Origin: an uncultured Prevotellaceae bacterium
GTDB lineage: Bacteria > Bacteroidota > Bacteroidia > Bacteroidales > Muribaculaceae
Direction: 5' to 3'
NCBI GenBank assembly: GCA_946186575.1
Contig: CAMHNO010000018.1
Span: 1 to 52,574, forward strand
Length of the DNA stretch: 52,574 bases
The position numbers and the translations under genes are program-made. Positions 24,059-30,948 of the stretch are shown piece after piece (positions within the stretch are counted from its first letter, which is position 1; the number at the start of each line of letters is the position of its first letter). The notes under the pieces were generated by a model. The model was given only the letters and a program-made list of their open reading frames with translations. It was not told the DNA's origin and did not search any database.

Positions 24059-27000
24059 TTACTGGAAGGCGTTCTCGCTCAGGCCGTTGCCTGTGATGGC
24101 AAGGTCTTTCATGTAGGTGGGAACTGGCTTGCCAAGATACTTGTCGACGTAGAGCTTGGCAAGATACTGACCGAGCATGAAGCCATGTCCGCGGAGGCCA
24201 GTGAGCAATCCCACCTCGGGGTCGATGATGTAGCGTGGCTCAATGTAGTAGCCTGCCCACACAGCATGGAATCCTACTGATGCGAGATTAGGAATCCACT
24301 GGGCGAACATCTCGCTCACAATCTTGAGGAATGCCTGGCTGTTGTACTTGAGATTCTGTCGAGCTTCGAAAGGATCGCAGTCGGGCGAAGCGCAACCGAT
24401 GATTTGTCCAGTGTGCAGGAACTGCTGTCCATAGACGGCGTTGAATCCCTTGTAGTGACGACGATCGATAATCATGTCGAGCGAATCGCCCCCCACACCA
24501 AGATTTGGCAGACGACGGGTGATGAAAGCCTGGTGCTTAACAGGGAAGAGCTGTGTGTCGAGGCCGAGCATGTCGGCAAACTTCTCAGAGCCCCATCCCA
24601 TAGCGTTGACAAAGTGGTCGCAAGTGAACTCAACGTAGTGCTTGTCGTGACGGCGCACCAGCACCTTGAATTTGTCGCCAGCGCGCTCCACATGCAGCAC
24701 TTCGCAATCTTCGAGCACCTGGCCACCATGCTGCTTGCCCACGGTGCGCACGTACTCGATGGTGCGGCCTGGTGTAGCCTGCCAGCAGTTCTCTGAGATG
24801 AGTGCATGACTGTAGATGTTGTCGTTAGGGTTCCAGTAAGGCGATATTTCCTTGGTGAAGTCCTTGCGGTCGATCATGTGAGCCTCGCTCCATGCCCTCG
24901 AAGCATCGAGCGAGCGATAGGTGGCATCGTCGTGCACGAGATTGACGTAGCGGGTCATCTTCAGGTCGATGTTGCAGTGTTGCTGGTCGTCTCGGAAGAT
25001 TTCAAGGTTATGCATAGCTATGTCGCTGATGTCGGGATTGGAGAATGCAGGGCGTCCTCCACCTATGCAACGCCATGTTGAGCCACGGTCGTAGTTGACC
25101 AGAATCACACGCTTTCCTGCCTCGGCAAAGTAGCGGAAAGCTGCGCTACCAGCCATGCCACCTCCTGCAACGATAATCTCGGTCTCGGCCTTATCTACTA
25201 CTGAGCCGTGCTCGAAGATGAAAGTTTCGTGTGATTCACCATTATACACATCGCCCAAAGTCACTTGGTTGGCCAGCGGAGCGCGTGGAGTGCTGTCGCC
25301 AGTGACCTCGATGCCATGAGAGCGTAGAATCTGCTTAGCTCGCGAGACGCAACGCTTGCCACGGCATGGCCCCATGCCCATGCGTGTGGTGTGCTTTAGT
25401 TCGTCGACCGAGATGTACTTGCGATCACCAATGACATCCAGCAGAGTTTTGATGTCTACATCTTCGCAGTGGCAAACGAAAGCTTTGCCTTCTTCGGGGT
25501 GTGAGAGTGGTCTCAGATTCAGAGGCTGAGGATAACGTTCTTTGACAATGAATCCATTCACATTGTTCAGGTTATCGACCTCTGTGGCTTTGACTCTTGC
25601 TACGTTGGTCTTATTATCTTTCTTGAGCACTTTTTCAATCACACCTTCGCCAACCTTTGCTCCATTGTCGTCGACAAGGAACACTTCATTGCCTTCTTCT
25701 ACCTCGTATTCTACTGGCAAGAACAGCACATTCTTGCGCTTGTCGTAACCGAAAATAGCGAGTCCGGGACAATGATTCACACACTGCATGCAACCAATGC
25801 ACTTGTTGTAGTCGACCATGGGCACCGACGACGTTGTGGGTTTGGATATGGCACCTTGAGGACAAGAGAAGGTGCATGGATTGCAGGCGAAACCATAGAG
25901 ACAGTTGATTTTTACGTAGGGCTTTGCCTGCATGCGTTCCTCGTCGGGGAGACGTGGCTCGTCAAGCAGTCGCACAGGGCGCTGCTGTGAGTCAATGTAT
26001 TGCCTTGAAACTTCAAGATAATCATCGTAAGGAAACCTTAGTCCCATCTCCTGAGCCACTTCATAGGCCACCTGCTTGCCACGCAGCACAGCACTTGTGC
26101 CCTCGCCAATGCGCACTGCATCGCCAGCGCCATAGACGTTGCGGCCAAATACTGAACGACCTTTCACGAGCAATTGATTGTCGGGGATAAGACCGGTGCA
26201 AATGTTGATTATGTCGATGTCGTCAATCACTTGCTCGGTGCCAGGGATGGGCTTGAAGTTGCGACACTGAGCAATAACGGCACCCTTAACGCCTGTGTAG
26301 TCATCGTTGGGGATGGCACGCACGAGCACGTGAGAAGTCATGATGGGTATGCCCAAGCGGCGCACACGGTTGGCTTGGACAGGGAACCCGCCCTCGTGAT
26401 CCATACCCTCGATTATGGCCTTGATGGTGGCTCCAGCCTGCATTGCCTGATAGCTTGTGAGGTAGCCGATGTTGCCGGCACCCACTGTGAGCACCCTCTT
26501 GCCCAGGAGAGTGTGCTCCTGGTTCATCATCTTCTGGAACACGGCGGCAGTGTAGACACCAGGCACGTCGTCGTTCTCAAACACTGGCATGAAGGGCACT
26601 GCGCCGGTGGCCACCACCAGATGGTCGGCGTCGATGTAGCTAACCTCTTGGGTCACGATGTTCTTGAGGGCAATGCGTCGGCCCTCAAGCAGGTCCCAAA
26701 CGGTATTGTTGAGCAGTATGCCATCGTGATTGTCGCCAGCAAGCGTCTTGGCGATGTCGAAGCCACGCATGCCGCCAAACTTCTGCTCCTTCTCAAAGAA
26801 GAAGAACTGGTGGGTCTGCATGTTGAACTGTCCGCCTTCGGTGGAATTGTTGTCGACCACAATGTTTGGTATGCCCATTGCCGTGAGCTGCTCGCGGCAG
26901 GCAAGGCCGGCAGGCCCGCCTCCAATGATGGCTACGGTGGTTTTGTATATCTTGGTATCGGTAGCTTTATGAGGCTCGGCCTGGGGCAAATGGTCTTTGG

Positions 27001-27280
27001 GAATCTCGCTTACCTGTTTCACACCATCAACCGGAGTGATGCAGATGCGGCGCACCTGTCCGTCGACCAGCATCTCGCATGCTCCGCACTTGCCTATGCC
27101 GCACTCCAAGCTACGATTGCGACCTGTGGCGCTGTGGCTGTGAACAATTAGTCCCGCTTGATGAAGTGCCGCGGCAATGGTTTTGCCTTTTTGTCCGCTG
27201 ACTGTTTTTCCCTCGAACTGGAATTGCACATAATCTTCTTTAGGAAGATCGATGATGGGATGGTTTTTAATTTTATACAT
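24059..27280 (-). CDS. Multi-domain FAD/iron-sulfur oxidoreductase (fused HcnABC/opine-oxidase-like)
   Basis: 1073 residues, no signal peptide. Domains in order: [2Fe-2S] ferredoxin-like head with C60, C65, C68 and C80 (~15-95); FAD/NAD(P)-binding reductase with GGGPAGLACRE (120-130) and VGAGNIGYL (~110-440); 2[4Fe-4S] segment C460/C466/C469/C473 and C494/C497/C500/C504; BFD-like [2Fe-2S] with C603, C605, C639 and C644; and a second FAD domain of D-amino-acid-oxidase type, VAGGGMAGSAAFRYF (704-718) to the C-terminus. HcnA-B-C and the archaeal dye-linked proline dehydrogenase subunits use these same modules as separate chains. The substrate is likely an amino or imino acid or opine; this is inference. 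A structured leader precedes it. Confidence 0.85.
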   Translation of the reverse strand: MYKIKNHPIIDLPKEDYVQFQFEGKTVSGQKGKTIAAALHQAGLIVHSHSATGRNRSLECGIGKCGACEMLVDGQVRRICITPVDGVKQVSEIPKDHLPQAEPHKATDTKIYKTTVAIIGGGPAGLACREQLTAMGIPNIVVDNNSTEGGQFNMQTHQFFFFEKEQKFGGMRGFDIAKTLAGDNHDGILLNNTVWDLLEGRRIALKNIVTQEVSYIDADHLVVATGAVPFMPVFENDDVPGVYTAAVFQKMMNQEHTLLGKRVLTVGAGNIGYLTSYQAMQAGATIKAIIEGMDHEGGFPVQANRVRRLGIPIMTSHVLVRAIPNDDYTGVKGAVIAQCRNFKPIPGTEQVIDDIDIINICTGLIPDNQLLVKGRSVFGRNVYGAGDAVRIGEGTSAVLRGKQVAYEVAQEMGLRFPYDDYLEVSRQYIDSQQRPVRLLDEPRLPDEERMQAKPYVKINCLYGFACNPCTFSCPQGAISKPTTSSVPMVDYNKCIGCMQCVNHCPGLAIFGYDKRKNVLFLPVEYEVEEGNEVFLVDDNGAKVGEGVIEKVLKKDNKTNVARVKATEVDNLNNVNGFIVKERYPQPLNLRPLSHPEEGKAFVCHCEDVDIKTLLDVIGDRKYISVDELKHTTRMGMGPCRGKRCVSRAKQILRSHGIEVTGDSTPRAPLANQVTLGDVYNGESHETFIFEHGSVVDKAETEIIVAGGGMAGSAAFRYFAEAGKRVILVNYDRGSTWRCIGGGRPAFSNPDISDIAMHNLEIFRDDQQHCNIDLKMTRYVNLVHDDATYRSLDASRAWSEAHMIDRKDFTKEISPYWNPNDNIYSHALISENCWQATPGRTIEYVRTVGKQHGGQVLEDCEVLHVERAGDKFKVLVRRHDKHYVEFTCDHFVNAMGWGSEKFADMLGLDTQLFPVKHQAFITRRLPNLGVGGDSLDMIIDRRHYKGFNAVYGQQFLHTGQIIGCASPDCDPFEARQNLKYNSQAFLKIVSEMFAQWIPNLASVGFHAVWAGYYIEPRYIIDPEVGLLTGLRGHGFMLGQYLAKLYVDKYLGKPVPTYMKDLAITGNGLSENAFQ

Positions 27281-27377
27281 GATAGTTGGTTTTATGGTTA
27301 TGTTTTTTGGTTTTAATTTTTATTGATGGTAAATCACATATCATTCCTGCAATGATTTTCAGGCAGGGGAGTTTTTT

Positions 27378-27440
27378 GACCCTAAATTTCAAGTTATCAA
27401 GAGTTGTGAGCTCCATAAGTTTGATAATAAAAACTGGGTC
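27378..27440 (-). promoter_or_regulatory. Candidate structured leader RNA of the fused flavoprotein
   Basis: Three nested inverted repeats: outer GACCC (27378-27382) with GGGTC (27436-27440), middle TTATCAA (27394-27400) with TTGATAA (27421-27427), inner GAG (27401-27403) with CTC (27411-27413). The outer stem would begin at about the first base of the RNA predicted from the -7 box at 27448. A further 5-bp stem, CCTGC with GCAGG, lies downstream. No known riboswitch was recognised; a cis-regulatory element is inferred. Confidence 0.5.
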
Positions 27441-27447
27441 AACATTG

Positions 27448-27455
27448 CAAATTTA
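27448..27455 (-). promoter_or_regulatory. -7 box for the fused flavoprotein
   Basis: TAAATTTG on the minus strand, about 160 bases before the ATG. No TTG at -33. It implies a long leader, unusual in this window. Confidence 0.55.
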
Positions 27456-27558
27456 GTCAAAAAATATGAAATATTGACATCTTTAAGATAAAAAAAGAAT
27501 AAAAAATTACTTCGAATGAACACATTATATGCTACTCGATGTTATCATCTCAGCAATA

Positions 27559-28317
27559 TCATATTTCGCCATGATCCTTCAAGAACTGCCGAGCCCGTTC
27601 CAGGTCGTGCTCGGTGTCGATGCCAATGCTCGAATGCTGGGTGATGCCAACCTTTATTCTCAATCCGTTTTGTAGCCACCTCAGTTGTTCAAGGCGTTCG
27701 GCTGCTTCGAGTGAGGACTGAGGTAGCTGAGCAATCTGTTCCAACGCTCGTGCTCGGTAGGCATACATGCCTAAGTGGGTATAGAACTGATGCTTGCCAG
27801 GCCACAAATGCTGATCAATGCCGCGTAGGCAGGGAATTACTGAGCGTGAGAAGTAGAGAGCGTTCATGGCGTTGTCGAAGACAACTTTCACCTTGTTGGG
27901 GTCTTCAAGAGCAGCATAATCACCATTTGCGTCAAACGGCTTTACAAGCGTGGCAATGTCGGTCTTTTCATCGTCAAAACAGCGCATTATGGCCTCGATC
28001 TGCTGCGGATGGACAAAGGGTTCATCGCCTTGCACATTGATAATAACATCTTCGTTGCCACCCCATAGCTGATAGGCCTGCCAGCAGCGGTCGGTGCCGC
28101 TGCTATGATGTGGCGAGGTCATGACAACGTTTCCTCCAAAGCCCGTTACGTGTTCAAAGATGCGCTGGTCGTCGGTGGCGACGATGGTGCGTGCAATGGT
28201 TTTAGTCACTTGTTCATACACTCGTTGAACAACTGACTTGCCGGCAAGCATAGCAAGCGGCTTGCCTGGAAAGCGGGTTGAGGCATATCTTGCAGGAATT
28301 ATAGCAATAAATTTCAT
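27559..28317 (-). CDS. kdsB: 3-deoxy-manno-octulosonate cytidylyltransferase
   Basis: 252 residues. N-terminal MKFIAIIPARYASTRFPGKP is the nucleotidyltransferase signature; DVIINVQGDEPFV and the DDEKTDIATL segment fit CMP-KDO synthetase. It activates KDO with CTP before transfer to lipid A, in the cytoplasm. Length is normal. The stop lies 278 bases from the flavoprotein start. No clear promoter was seen in the AT-rich stretch upstream (28318-28420), which leads into the heptamer repeats. Confidence 0.96.
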   Translation of the reverse strand: MKFIAIIPARYASTRFPGKPLAMLAGKSVVQRVYEQVTKTIARTIVATDDQRIFEHVTGFGGNVVMTSPHHSSGTDRCWQAYQLWGGNEDVIINVQGDEPFVHPQQIEAIMRCFDDEKTDIATLVKPFDANGDYAALEDPNKVKVVFDNAMNALYFSRSVIPCLRGIDQHLWPGKHQFYTHLGMYAYRARALEQIAQLPQSSLEAAERLEQLRWLQNGLRIKVGITQHSSIGIDTEHDLERARQFLKDHGEI

Positions 28318-28424
28318 TTTGTAAATAATTAATAAAGAATTAATATCTTAATAGTTTAATGAGTCTTGAGTTCAGCTCTATGAATTATACATTGTGTATT
28401 ACTTGTTAAGGCCATAATTTTAAT

Positions 28425-28499
28425 TAAGTAGGAAGTAGAAGTTTTAAGTAGGAAGTAGGAAGTAGGAAGTAGGAAGTAGAAAGTAGGAAGTAGGAAGTG
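28425..28499 (+). repeat. Tandem heptamer array A (AAGTAGG)
   Basis: About ten near-exact copies of the 7-base unit AAGTAGG, with AAGTAGA variants and a 10-base break AGTTTTAAGT at 28440-28449. No open frame of note crosses it. It is followed at once by array B, whose units share partial complementarity with it. Confidence 0.9.
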
Positions 28500-28501
28500 G
28501 T

Positions 28502-28583
28502 ACTTAACACTTAAAACTTAACACTTAAAACTTAACACTTAACACTTAACACTTAAAACTTAACACTTAACACTTAACACTTA
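28502..28583 (+). repeat. Tandem heptamer array B (ACTTAAC/ACTTAAA)
   Basis: About eleven 7-base units ACTTAAC with ACTTAAA variants and occasional extra A. The ACTT of each unit can pair with the AAGT of array A in the same 7-base register, and ACTTAAAACT (28509-28518) is the exact complement of AGTTTTAAGT in array A. On the minus strand the array joins directly to the broken AraC coding sequence. Confidence 0.9.
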
Positions 28584-28776
28584 CCATGAGGCCGTAGGTT
28601 AACTGTTCGAGCTTTTCGTCGCCAATGAAAATGCCAAACACGTCGTAGCCGTTGAGGCTGTGCCGGCAATGCTGGAGCTCGTCGTAGTGGATGACGCTCA
28701 CGTGGTTGTGCAGCACTGGTGCGCCTGTATATCTTGCATAGTCATTGACGTTGCGAACTTTTAGTATCTTTTCCAT
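28567..28776 (-). pseudogene. N-terminal fragment of an AraC-family regulator
   Basis: 69 codons from MEKILKVRNVNDYARYTGAP to LEQLTYG, which is the start of the cupin-type sensor half of Bacteroidales AraC regulators (about 290-300 residues when whole). The conserved part stops at about residue 62, and the next codons are read out of repeat array B. The helix-turn-helix half is missing. The promoter is intact, so the loss of the rest is likely recent. It is divergent from the ABM-AKR operon, the usual arrangement of an AraC regulator and its target. Confidence 0.75.
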
Positions 28777-28800
28777 GTCATGTTAGGCTGAATGTGCATG

Positions 28801-28831
28801 CAAAATTACATTTTTTTCATTATAATGTCAA
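28801..28831 (-). promoter_or_regulatory. Promoter of the AraC fragment
   Basis: Minus-strand TTG (28831-28829), 20-base spacer, TAATTTTG (28808-28801). The leader is about 20 bases. Confidence 0.75.
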
Positions 28832-28893
28832 GAAAAAGTGAAAATGGTTGATTAATCGTTGAAATGTTTATCAATCGGCGAAAATGGTTTGTG

Positions 28894-28901
28894 TAACTTT
28901 G
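28894..28901 (+). promoter_or_regulatory. -7 box for the ABM-AKR operon
   Basis: TAACTTTG, 36 bases before the ATG at 28938. The ATG at 28884 in the same frame lies before it and so is not used. No TTG at -33, which would suit an activator-dependent promoter. Confidence 0.55.
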
Positions 28902-28937
28902 CAAAAAAATATAAACTATAAAATAAACGCATTGGAA

Positions 28938-29201
28938 ATGAAAAAAATCGAAAATTGCATTAGGCACTTGGGCCTGGGGCCTGGAGTAGTGTGCCTGTTT
29001 CCTTGCCAAATTAGTGGCGAGCCCAGCACCATTCGCATTGTAGAAATATATCGCTCGCATCAGGCTTACCAGAGCCACATCACCACCGAGCATTTCATGC
29101 GATACAAAAAAGCAACAAGCCACATGGTCAAGTCGCTGAAGCTGGTCGACATCACACCTATCGACAAAGAAAACATGATAAAAATATTCAAACGATTTTA
29201 G
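28938..29201 (+). CDS. Short antibiotic-biosynthesis-monooxygenase-like (ABM) protein
   Basis: 87 residues from MKKIENCIRHLGLG. The later part matches the ABM/YgiN dimeric alpha-beta barrel family: IRIVEIYRSHQAYQSHITTEHFMRYKKATSHMVKSLKLVDI. The usual first strand and helix (about 25-30 residues with the RI pattern) are missing, so this is either a short variant or a shortened gene under a working promoter. ABM proteins oxidise quinols or act as small heme or metabolite-binding proteins. Three bases separate it from the aldo/keto reductase, so they are co-transcribed. Confidence 0.6.
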   Translation: MKKIENCIRHLGLGPGVVCLFPCQISGEPSTIRIVEIYRSHQAYQSHITTEHFMRYKKATSHMVKSLKLVDITPIDKENMIKIFKRF

Positions 29202-29203
29202 TA

Positions 29204-30238
29204 ATGAAATACGTAAAATTAGGAAATTCCAGCTTGAATGTGTCTCGCATCTGCCTGGGATGCATGGGATTTGGTGATTCAAGCATTGGACAGCACAGCT
29301 GGACCATAGATGAGACTCATTCTCGTGAGATTATTGGCCGAGCACTTGAGCTTGGCGTGAACTTTTTTGACACTGCAATTGCCTACCAGCTTGGCACTTC
29401 GGAGCAATACTTGGGACGCGCTCTGCGCGACATGGCACATCGCAACGATGTGGTGGTGGCCACCAAATTCTTGCCGCGCACCGAGCAAGAAATTACAGCT
29501 GGCATTGATGGCAAGCAGCATGTGCTCAACTCGCTCAACACCAGTCTCAAAAATTTAGGAATGGACTATGTGGACATTTACATTTATCACATTTGGGATT
29601 ACAACACTCCCGCAAGTGAGATTCTCGAGGGCATGACCGAGGCCGTGAAGCAGGGAAAGGCACGCTACATTGGCATTGCCAATGTGTATGCCTACCAACT
29701 TGCAAAGATGAATGCTCTTGCCGAGAAGATGGGCTGGGCAAAGTTTATTGCGGTACAGAACCACTACAACTTGATAATGCGTGAGGAGGAGCGCGAGATG
29801 TTCAAGCTGTGCCATGAGGACAATATTGCCATGACACCTTATAGCGCACTTGCCTCGGGCATCCTAGCCAAGCGTCCTGGCGAGAAATCGCTACGTCAAG
29901 AAAGAGACAGCTTCATGCATTTCAAGTATGACTCCACAGCCCAGCAAGACAGTGTGATTGTGAATAGGGTAGTGGAGCTTGCCGAGAGTCGAGGAGTGGA
30001 GATGACCCAAATAGCTCTGGCTTGGCTGCTTGCTAAGGTTGAGTCGCCCATAGTGGGGGCAACCAAGATTCATCACATTGAAGATGCTGCAAGAGCTCTT
30101 GATGTTATGCTAACACGAGAAGAGATTAATTATCTCGAGGAACCTTACGTGCCACACAATCTGTCGGGCGTGATGGCTGTCAACAAGCCAGCAATGAAAG
30201 AAAAACCCGTATGGGTGGCAGCTGCAAGCAATCGATAA
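29204..30238 (+). CDS. Aldo/keto reductase
   Basis: 344 residues, a complete AKR barrel with the tetrad Asp and Tyr in NFFDTAIAYQLGTSEQYLG, Lys in VVATKF and His in YIYHIWDYNTP. The late segment PIVGATKIHHIEDAARAL binds the NADPH phosphate. Cytoplasmic reduction of aldehydes, ketones or sugars; substrate not assigned. It resembles the YakC/PhdF-like subgroup. Second gene of the operon with the short ABM protein; the pair was probably controlled by the neighbouring, now truncated AraC regulator. The stop lies 6 bases from the convergent next gene's stop. Confidence 0.93.
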   Translation: MKYVKLGNSSLNVSRICLGCMGFGDSSIGQHSWTIDETHSREIIGRALELGVNFFDTAIAYQLGTSEQYLGRALRDMAHRNDVVVATKFLPRTEQEITAGIDGKQHVLNSLNTSLKNLGMDYVDIYIYHIWDYNTPASEILEGMTEAVKQGKARYIGIANVYAYQLAKMNALAEKMGWAKFIAVQNHYNLIMREEEREMFKLCHEDNIAMTPYSALASGILAKRPGEKSLRQERDSFMHFKYDSTAQQDSVIVNRVVELAESRGVEMTQIALAWLLAKVESPIVGATKIHHIEDAARALDVMLTREEINYLEEPYVPHNLSGVMAVNKPAMKEKPVWVAAASNR

Positions 30239-30244
30239 TGAATG

Positions 30245-30781
30245 TTATTCTTCGACCTGGTCATTAAAGTTAAAAGTGATCAGGTCGATAACTTTTCTTG
30301 CTGCATCTTGCAGGTCGTCACATTCGTAAAGCTTGGTAGACGCATTGGTTACCTGGCAGAAGACCAATGGATACCAGCATGGGGTGTGCAAGTCGCTTTC
30401 GGTTTCGTCATCGTCGTCGTGTTTAACATAAAACAAGTGAATGGTCTTCTGCAATGAGTTGGCATACATAATCTCGGCAATAGTTCCGGGACAAGCCGCA
30501 TCGTCGAGAACAAACACGGCATCGGTGCAATTTTCAATCATCTTTTTTTCACACAAGACAATGTCTTGAGCTTTTCTGCTTTCGGCCTCAAAATAGAAAG
30601 GGCCTATGTAGAACACATTGTCATTAATGCTCACTCCATTCATGTCCTTAGGCCTTAGCAATGCTTGAACACTGCCTAAAATCTGCGACCTATAGTCTTC
30701 GGCTGCAGCAATCTCGTAATCCTCGTCACGAGAATCAAATCCAAAAGCACCACCAAAGAATAATTTATACTGTGTGTTCAT
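30245..30781 (-). CDS. Nucleoside 2-deoxyribosyltransferase-like protein
   Basis: 178 residues, no signal peptide. The segment DAVFVLDDAACPGTIAEIMYANSLQKTIHLFYV matches the core of the nucleoside deoxyribosyltransferase fold, where GTxxEI carries the catalytic glutamate. The N-terminus KLFFGGAFGFDS is a typical first strand with a nucleotide-binding loop. Many such proteins have lost transferase activity and hydrolyse or bind nucleotides. An acidic C-terminal segment (DDDDETESD) is unusual. The candidate -7 box TAATTTTG lies at 30841-30848. Confidence 0.65.
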   Translation of the reverse strand: MNTQYKLFFGGAFGFDSRDEDYEIAAAEDYRSQILGSVQALLRPKDMNGVSINDNVFYIGPFYFEAESRKAQDIVLCEKKMIENCTDAVFVLDDAACPGTIAEIMYANSLQKTIHLFYVKHDDDDETESDLHTPCWYPLVFCQVTNASTKLYECDDLQDAARKVIDLITFNFNDQVEE

Positions 30782-30840
30782 AACTGAAAATATTTTAGAG
30801 TTAAGTAAATTCAGATTTCTTAATCTTTATCATGTAAATG

Positions 30841-30848
30841 CAAAATTA
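30841..30848 (-). promoter_or_regulatory. -7 box for the deoxyribosyltransferase-like gene
   Basis: Minus-strand TAATTTTG, 59 bases before the ATG; no clear -33. Confidence 0.5.
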
Positions 30849-30882
30849 CAACAATTATCCATAAAAATGAAGTTTAATGTAG

Positions 30883-30922
30883 AAAAAAGTTGTGGCATCG
30901 CAGTGATGCCACAACTTTTTTT
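30883..30922 (-). terminator. Terminator after nifJ
   Basis: GTTGTGGCATC and GATGCCACAAC (11-bp stem) with a 5-base loop, A run before and T run after, so active in both directions. Confidence 0.94.
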
Positions 30923-30948
30923 CCAAAGACAGAGAATTATTTCAGTCT

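Noticed and set aside
26174-27151. 325-codon frame on the plus strand over the fused flavoprotein
   Set aside because: Mirror of a high-confidence coding region with all cofactor motifs on the minus strand; no promoter or domain.
28425-28583. CRISPR-like array
   Set aside because: Units are 7 bases with no spacers, and no cas gene is near.
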